A DNA stretch of 12,933 nucleotides, from positions 1-12,933 of the forward strand of contig SDVU01000489.1 of NCBI GenBank assembly GCA_016256075.1, read 5' to 3'. Below are positions 8,102-12,933 of the stretch, piece by piece. Each line of letters begins with the position of its first letter. Positions within the stretch are counted from its first letter, which is position 1. The position numbers were made by a program, and so were the translations under genes. The notes beneath the pieces were generated by a model. It made no database searches. It had not been told where the DNA came from and saw nothing but the letters and a program-made list of their open reading frames with translations. The DNA comes from Dictyocoela muelleri (Eukaryota; Microsporidia).

Positions 8102-8152
8102 ATCGCGACTTGAACATGGTAGCGGGCTGGGCGCGGTTGCGGGTTGGCGCGC
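8102..8152 (-). repeat. GC-rich tRNA/SINE-like island, copy 3 (inverted)
   Basis: On the minus strand this reads CGCGCCCAGCCCGCTACCAT then GTTCAAGTCGCGATT, closely matching copy 1. The outer part adds a GGTTGCGGGTTGGCGCGCG block on the plus strand, the most GC-rich stretch of this intergenic region. Confidence 0.5.
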
Positions 8153-8360
8153 GACATTTATTGAGAAATAGTTTTAGACATTAGGGGCAGTTATTTTTTT
8201 TAGCTATTATTAATTCATTTGTTAAGTTATTAATAAAGAATTTAATTACTTATCGAAATTAAATATAATACTAAATCCTCAGTTGTTATGAGACTGATTG
8301 CTTATAGTATTATAAAGCATATGTAATATGGTGCAGTAGCCCCCACATATAAGTAACAAA

Positions 8361-8407
8361 TCTCGCATAGATGTAACGCGTCTCGCGTGGATGTAATGCG
8401 TCTTTAT
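8361..8407. repeat. Short 20-bp tandem repeat
   Basis: TCTCGCATAGATGTAACGCG is followed by TCTCGCGTGGATGTAATGCG (three differences) and a partial third unit. No function is visible. Confidence 0.75.
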
Positions 8408-8409
8408 GA

Positions 8410-8888
8410 TAACTTTAAAAAAATCAAAAAATAAAGTGTACTTAATATTAAATGGTTGGTCGCAATTCACGCGACTCAATTTAATTTATTGCATTTTTCA
8501 AGATGAAAGAAATAAATATTTTAAACATATTTTTAAATAGATAGGATTTTTTTTGGATTTTGAAAATCTCATCATTAAATAATTATTTATAAAAATATTC
8601 AAATTTTAAAGTTATTAAGGTTCGATATCTATTTTCAATACTTTACATTTAAAATTAATATTTAAATCAACTTTAAATATATCAGGAAATATGGATAAAA
8701 TTTTCTTCTCAATTAATTCTAAATAACTGAAATATTGAAAAGTAATATTTAAAATTGAAATAATAAAAGTTGTCGTTTGCAAATATAAATTCTTCAATTT
8801 AAAATTAATTTCTTAATTAGGAATATTTCACAAGACCAATTTTTTAATTAACAGATCTTCAATTAAATTTTTCACATAAAGATTTTCT
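8410..8888. other. AT-rich sequence downstream of the Nup42-like gene, no gene recognised
   Basis: Open frames here lack an ATG start and have no family resemblance. The part next to 8889 is the 3' flank of the Nup42-like gene. Confidence 0.45.
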
Positions 8889-10220
8889 TTATTTTTTATC
8901 AAAATCAAAAGGAATTCCACCAAATTCAAATTCAGGATCTTCTTTATCTTTTTTATTTCTAGGTTTAATATTTTGAAAAGGCGTTTCTAATTCGTTATTA
9001 TTATTCATGAGATTATAAACATTTTCAGGGTTATTATTGTTAGTATATCCTCTGGTATTGTGATCATATCTTTTCTCATTATTGTAATCATATTCACCTT
9101 CGATCTCATAATTATTTTTATTTCTTTGATCATTAAATCTCGTCTCATTACCCTTTGGTGGTAAATATTCTATTTCTCGGCGATTATTATAATTTATAGA
9201 ATTATCACCTTCAAATGTTTTCCTGTTGTTATATGATCTTTGATTATTATCATGATATGGTCTATAATTATTATCATGATAAGGTCTTTGATTATTATTT
9301 TGATAAGGTCTTTGATTATTATTTTGATAAGGTCTTTGATTATTATCATGATAAGGTCTTTGATTATTATTTTGATAAGGTCTTTGATTATTGTCATGAT
9401 AAGGTCTTTGATTATCATGATATGGTCTTTGATTATTATTTTGATAAGGCCTTTGATTATTATCTTGATATAACCTTTGATTATTATCTTGATAAGGCCT
9501 TTGATTATTATCTTGATAAGGCCTTTGATTGTCTTGATAAGGTCTTTGATAATTATTTTGGTATTGTTTTTGATAATAATTATTTTTTTGTACATAATTT
9601 GGATCCTGGGTATAATTGGATTTTTCACCTCGATAGGGTCTCATTCCGGAATCTTGGTATCTATTAAACTTACCCCCTTGATTGAAATCTTGTCTTCCAA
9701 AATGTTCATTTCTTTTTTGCGAATCATAATTTTCTAAATATGGACTTTTATCAAAATTTCTTTGTTTCCCGAAATTCCTTTGTTTATCAAAAATTTTTTG
9801 TTTATCAAAATTTTTTTGTTTGTCGTTATCTTCAATCCAAAAATCAATTAAAGCCTTTTTAACATTGTCAGGAAATGCTTCCACACTTCTCGGACTCCTA
9901 TAATCAACAAACCTACCAGATTCGCTAATTACACGACCATTCTGCATCATTTTCTTCAAATTATCCATCAACACATAATAGTTGCTTCGTATAGCATCAT
10001 TCCAATCAATCTGCAACTGCTCTATATTTTGTGTAGCATAGAAATTTGCTCTAACTTCTTCAAAACTGAAGTCGAGGAGAGGTATTGATATACCATTTTC
10101 TTCAAAACTTGTTAAAAGCCATTCTGGAGGATTAACTAAATTCGAAATTATTGGATGTTCGTATTGACAATTTTTGCCAAATTTACATTCACCTTTAAGA
10201 AAATATTTACAAGGCTTCAT
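8889..10220 (-). CDS. CCCH zinc-finger nucleoporin, Nup42/Amo1-like
   Basis: This is an intact 443-residue frame without introns. Residues 4-22 form a CCCH finger (C4-x7-C12-x5-C18-x3-H22, in KYFLKGECKFGKNCQYEH), very like the N-terminus of Nup42/Amo1/NUPL2. Residues 31-93 (PPEWLLTSFEENG, FSFEEVRANFYA) match the conserved 'W-x-LTS...SFEE-R' region of fungal Nup42/Amo1. Residues 134-158 repeat DKQ(K/R)NF, and residues 226-333 are about 13 units of RPY(Q/H)(D/N)NNQ. The C-terminus (EFEFGGIPFDFDKK, 430-443) resembles the short FxLGxIP motif by which Nup42 binds Gle1 during mRNA export at the cytoplasmic face of the nuclear pore. Only four scattered FG dipeptides remain, so the classic FG repeat domain is absent. 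A CCCC run sits four bases before the ATG. Another CCCH RNA-binding protein is the alternative. Confidence 0.85.
   Translation of the reverse strand: MKPCKYFLKGECKFGKNCQYEHPIISNLVNPPEWLLTSFEENGISIPLLDFSFEEVRANFYATQNIEQLQIDWNDAIRSNYYVLMDNLKKMMQNGRVISESGRFVDYRSPRSVEAFPDNVKKALIDFWIEDNDKQKNFDKQKIFDKQRNFGKQRNFDKSPYLENYDSQKRNEHFGRQDFNQGGKFNRYQDSGMRPYRGEKSNYTQDPNYVQKNNYYQKQYQNNYQRPYQDNQRPYQDNNQRPYQDNNQRLYQDNNQRPYQNNNQRPYHDNQRPYHDNNQRPYQNNNQRPYHDNNQRPYQNNNQRPYQNNNQRPYHDNNYRPYHDNNQRSYNNRKTFEGDNSINYNNRREIEYLPPKGNETRFNDQRNKNNYEIEGEYDYNNEKRYDHNTRGYTNNNNPENVYNLMNNNNELETPFQNIKPRNKKDKEDPEFEFGGIPFDFDKK
9222..9545 (-). repeat. 24-bp coding repeat array in the Nup42-like gene
   Basis: About 13 units of 21 or 24 bp encode RPY(Q/H)(D/N)N(N)Q. 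All length changes are multiples of three, so the frame is kept. Units differ mainly by Q/H and D/N, which suggests slippage or unequal exchange within a gene still under selection. The repetition also keeps other frames open. Confidence 0.95.
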
Positions 10221-10223
10221 GAA

Positions 10224-10227
10224 GGGG
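10224..10227 (-). promoter_or_regulatory. CCCC start-proximal motif of the Nup42-like gene
   Basis: On the minus strand the context is AAACCCCTTCATG. This position, 4-7 bases before the start, matches the CCC-like signal described for microsporidian genes and supports this ATG as the start. Confidence 0.5.
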
Positions 10228-10919
10228 TTTGATTTTTTTTGTTTATTTTTTTATTTGTAACAATGTTTGAGGTTATTTTGTATTGTATTGAAACTTACAA
10301 ATAAAAAAATATTACTTGTCGTTAATTTTTTCAATAATATCAATTGTTATAAATATCTGTTAAATAAATTAAATATTTTTTTTTAATCTGCCAAGATTAA
10401 AGTCTATTAGTGAAATATTTTTTAGATTAAAATCATATAAACATTATGTTTTAATTTAAATCAGAAACAAAAATCTATTTAATTCTTAACATGTTAAATT
10501 TAATTCTTATCATGTTAAATCCTGTTTTTATTCTTAACATGTTCAATATTAATTTATGAATCGAATAGTTTAGTGGCTAAAGTTTCCAAATAAATTTTTA
10601 ATCATATCATAATTATTTTAAAGTCGCTTTATAAAATAATCTGGGATTGACATTAACCTGTTATTAAAATAATTATACAGTTTATTGTTATATTTGATTT
10701 GTAAATAGTCTATTATGACAAATATGGTGATGCTATACTCATTATATTTGAGAGGGATATATTATAAAATCATTGCATAAATTAAAAATTTTGATTCTGC
10801 AACGGGTTAGTCAGCACTCTCAAGAATTGTGAAATCACAATTGATAAGAATAGACACGTGGGTCAATCGTCCAGACATAGTGTTTAAGCATTTTTTGAAC
10901 GTTGATTCCAGGTCTGGAA
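10228..10919. other. Intergenic region between the Nup42-like gene and the hAT element
   Basis: It is AT-rich and no gene was found. It holds the upstream region of the Nup42-like gene, a triple TTAACATGTTAA-like repeat, and an A-box-like TAGTTTAGTGG at 10566-10576 that lacks a matching B box. Confidence 0.5.
10482..10546. repeat. Three copies of an ATTCTTAACATGTTAAAT motif
   Basis: The copies are at 10482-10499, 10503-10520 and 10530-10546. The core TTAACATGTTAA is a perfect 12-bp palindrome in the first copy and is altered by one base in each of the others. It could be a protein-binding cluster or a short tandem repeat. Confidence 0.7.
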
Positions 10920-10930
10920 TAGAGATTGCA

Positions 10931-11029
10931 ACCCCGGGATCCCGGGATCCCGAAATCCCGGGATCCCGGTGTTTTTATCAATCCTGAAATCCCGGGATCA
11001 GAAATTTAGAATCCCGGGATTTCGGGATT
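10931..11029. repeat. CCCGGGATC subterminal repeats of the hAT element
   Basis: Multiple CCCGGGATC and CCCGAAATC/ATTTCGGGAT units occur at 10933-10969, 10990-10999 and 11011-11028, in both orientations because the core is palindromic. They stand out sharply from the AT-rich surroundings. Subterminal arrays of short repeats are the usual binding sites of hAT transposases. Confidence 0.8.
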
Positions 11030-11468
11030 GGTAAATATTTAAAAAAATAATTCTATTTATTTGGTTGTGCCAATTATAAATATTTTATCTGCCATGATAA
11101 TTAGAAGTATAGATTGAAACCGGGATTCTGGGATCATAGAAAGTAAAATACCAGGTTTCCTGATTATAATGAATTAAAAATATATTCTTATTATCTCCTG
11201 GCGCTAACTAGAAACATATTTATCTATGAAAATCAGAAACATATCTAATTATACATTAAGAATTTTTTTTTTCTCTTAGATGAGTAATTTTTTTTAAAAG
11301 TGTATCCCCTATTCAACCCAAAATTTTGTTTTAAAATGTATTTTTTTTTCTGTTTTTTACTACTTAATCTTTAATCAATTATTTAAAATAACATAATAAA
11401 GAAAGATTGATTAAAAAATATCTTTTGTTAAACGTTAAATCTACAATTTAAGTTTTTGTAATTTTTTA

Positions 11469-11472
11469 CCCC
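11469..11472 (+). promoter_or_regulatory. CCCC start-proximal motif of the hAT transposase
   Basis: The context is TTTTACCCCTATG. The run ends one base before the ATG at 11474, like the motif before the host gene at 10220. Confidence 0.45.
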
Positions 11473-11473
11473 T

Positions 11474-12933
11474 ATGTTGTACTTGGACTTTACTTTAAAA
11501 AGCATTTCTGATATTTGGAAATATTTTTTGAGAAGTGAGGACGGACAGACTGCTAAGTGTAAACGTTTGAAGTGTCAGAAAATTCTACGGATAAATGGTG
11601 GTTCTACAAAGGGATTACATACTCATTTATATGCTGTCCATAAAATAAAAGCATGCATTCAAGTTTTGCCAGAAAATAAAAATTGGTCAGATCTTGATGT
11701 TCCAAACGAAAAATTAAAAAGCATTAAAGATTTTTTAATAAAAAACTCTGATGATGCGTCTATGGAAGACTGTTTCGCACGTCTGGTTGCTGTCGATGGA
11801 ATTACTTTCAATGTTATATCTTTCTCTCCGGATTTACATGCAGGTCTAAATGCAATGGGATATAAAAACATCCAAAGTCTGCTAAACAGTGCGAGAGTTT
11901 GTTTTAAAATATAGTCAAACTGTTAGATAATCATTAATAGAAGAGTTGTGTTTTAAAAAGATGAAAGTAAATTCTGGAGGCGAACGATTTTCACTATCTT
12001 TTGATGAATGGACTTCTTTAAGAAATAGACGTTATTTAAATATCATTGTACATGGACAGAATGATAATTTCTGGAGCTTAGGATTGGCAAGAATACATGG
12101 GAGATGCCTGCTGAAAAATGTGTTGCTTTGTTACAGGAAAAACTTGCGAAACACAAGTTTAATATAAATACTGATATACTAGCAATCATAACCGATGGAG
12201 CAAGTGTTATGAAAAAAGTTGGTAAAATTTTAAATTTAGACCAGCAGTTATGTTTCGCTCATGGTGTGCAGCTTGGTGTTATTGATGTGTTATATAATAA
12301 TATATCTCAAGGAACATCTTTATATTGTGATGAAGAGTTTATTTCATCAGAGAGTGACTCAAGTCTAGACCAAGATATTTTAGATGAGGAAGCATTCATT
12401 GACATTATTCATAAAGACAAAAAAAACAAATAACTGATCCGTCTATAGAATCATTGATCAATAAAATACGAAAAATAATATCTGTGTTTCGAAAATCTCC
12501 TACAAAAAATGATATATTACAAAGGTATGTCCACTTAGAATTCGGCAAAGGAAATGTCTTATTGAGAGATTGTAAAACTAGATGGAGCAGTCTTTTGATA
12601 ATGCTTGAACGTTTTTACATATTAAGAAGTTGTGTCAAAAAGGCTATAATTGATATTAAAAAAACAGAAGAGCCAGAGGATTTAACTAAGGATGAAATAA
12701 AAATTTTATTTGAACTGATAAATGCTCTTCAACTAATAAAAACAACTGTTGAAGCACTTTGTCGAAGAGATAGTAATCTTTTTACGGCTGATATTGCAAT
12801 AAGTTATATGCTCAAAAAACTTAAGGATGCAAACAGTTCAATAAGTAAAAGGCTGTATAAAGCGCTTATAACACGAATGAAAGAACGACGTTCGCATTTA
12901 AGCAGCTTATTTTATTATTTGCATAAAGGTACA
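11474..12933 (+). pseudogene. hAT transposase with BED zinc finger, recently broken, 3' end outside the window
   Basis: The first open piece (ATG 11474 to stop 11912-11914, 146 residues) begins with a BED finger: SDIWKYF, a Cys pair in AKCKRLKCQK, and HTHLYAVH with His-x4-His. It continues into the region before the catalytic core (VAVDGITFNVISFSPDL). The next piece (about 11930-12100) has RFSLSFDEWTS, with the first catalytic Asp. After a single-base frame change near 12100, MPAEKCVALL leads to IITDGASVM (second Asp) and QQLCFAHGVQL, the conserved C-x2-H motif, ending in an acidic Ser/Asp/Glu-rich stretch. A second frame change near 12430 is followed by a clean 168-residue frame to the window edge, with LRDCKTRWSSLLIMLER, the conserved TRW segment. 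Few breaks over 1.4 kb indicate a young inactivation. Confidence 0.85.

Larger units (their letters stand above)
10920..12933 (+). mobile_element. hAT-superfamily DNA transposon, left part (runs off the window)
   Basis: The probable left terminus is TAGAGATTGCAACCCCGGGA at 10920, which has the TAGAGATG/CAGGG-like form of hAT ends. It is followed by GC-rich subterminal repeats and, 0.5 kb further in, a BED-finger hAT transposase on the plus strand. The right end is outside the window, so the 8-bp target duplication (candidate GTCTGGAA, 10912-10919) cannot be confirmed. Confidence 0.75.

Noticed and set aside
8279-8479. 66-residue minus-strand frame
   Set aside because: It opens with TTG rather than ATG, overlaps a 20-bp tandem repeat and has no family resemblance.
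8615-8797. 60-residue minus-strand frame downstream of the Nup42-like gene
   Set aside because: It has no ATG start (it opens with TTG), no recognisable domain and the base composition of the intergenic sequence.
9222-9545. CRISPR-like appearance of regularly spaced repeats
   Set aside because: The units are contiguous 21-24 bp coding repeats with no unique spacers, inside a eukaryotic gene.
9194-9737. Long open frames on both strands over the Nup42-like gene repeats
   Set aside because: They are shadows of the 24-bp coding repeat. Their repetitive I/K- or F/D/Y-rich products follow from repeat units whose length is a multiple of three.
10566-10600. Second tRNA or SINE head
   Set aside because: There is only an A-box-like string, TAGTTTAGTGG. 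No B box follows at the expected distance.
11659-11871. 70-residue minus-strand frame
   Set aside because: It is antisense to the well-supported hAT transposase.

Overview
This is a very AT-rich eukaryotic accessory region made mostly of decayed transposons, with one convincing host gene. I infer a microsporidian, at moderate confidence. The host gene has no introns. Four unrelated or distantly related start codons (the host gene, two Merlin transposases and a hAT transposase) each have a CCC or GGG run within a few bases upstream, which resembles the start signal described for microsporidian genes. Merlin, Ty3/Gypsy, MULE and hAT elements are known in the TE-rich members of that group. Another AT-rich, TE-rich fungus is the main alternative.

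Layout. Bases 101-516 form a foldback (long inverted repeat) that abuts a 10-bp tandem repeat (511-590). Bases 590-2611 are an old, broken Ty3/Gypsy-like retroelement on the minus strand, with a possible LTR at its high-coordinate end. Bases 2661-6998 are a three-level nest. Merlin-like element A (plus strand, about 1.16 kb without its insertions) was interrupted by Merlin-like element B (3136-6157, minus strand, about 1.15 kb without its insertion). Element B was in turn interrupted by a Mutator-like (MULE) element (3870-5580). A 141-bp palindrome-bearing MITE (6645-6785), with termini like those of element A, sits near the 3' end of the A transposase frame. Bases 7007-8860 hold no gene. They contain GC-rich, tRNA/SINE-like islands and short tandem repeats. 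Bases 8889-10220 (minus strand) encode a CCCH zinc-finger protein that looks like the nucleoporin Nup42/Amo1. Bases 10228-10919 are intergenic. A hAT transposon with CCCGGGATC subterminal repeats starts near 10920, and its BED-finger transposase runs off the right edge.

The most unusual observation is that the MULE is flanked, exactly at its two ends, by direct copies of about 158 bp (3711-3869 and 5581-5738). These copies belong to a stretch that should occur once in the B transposase frame. This is far longer than a normal MULE target-site duplication of about 9 bp. The second is the Nup42-like protein, whose FG repeats appear to be replaced by about 13 RPY(Q/H)(D/N)NNQ repeats while the zinc finger and a Gle1-binding-like C-terminus remain.
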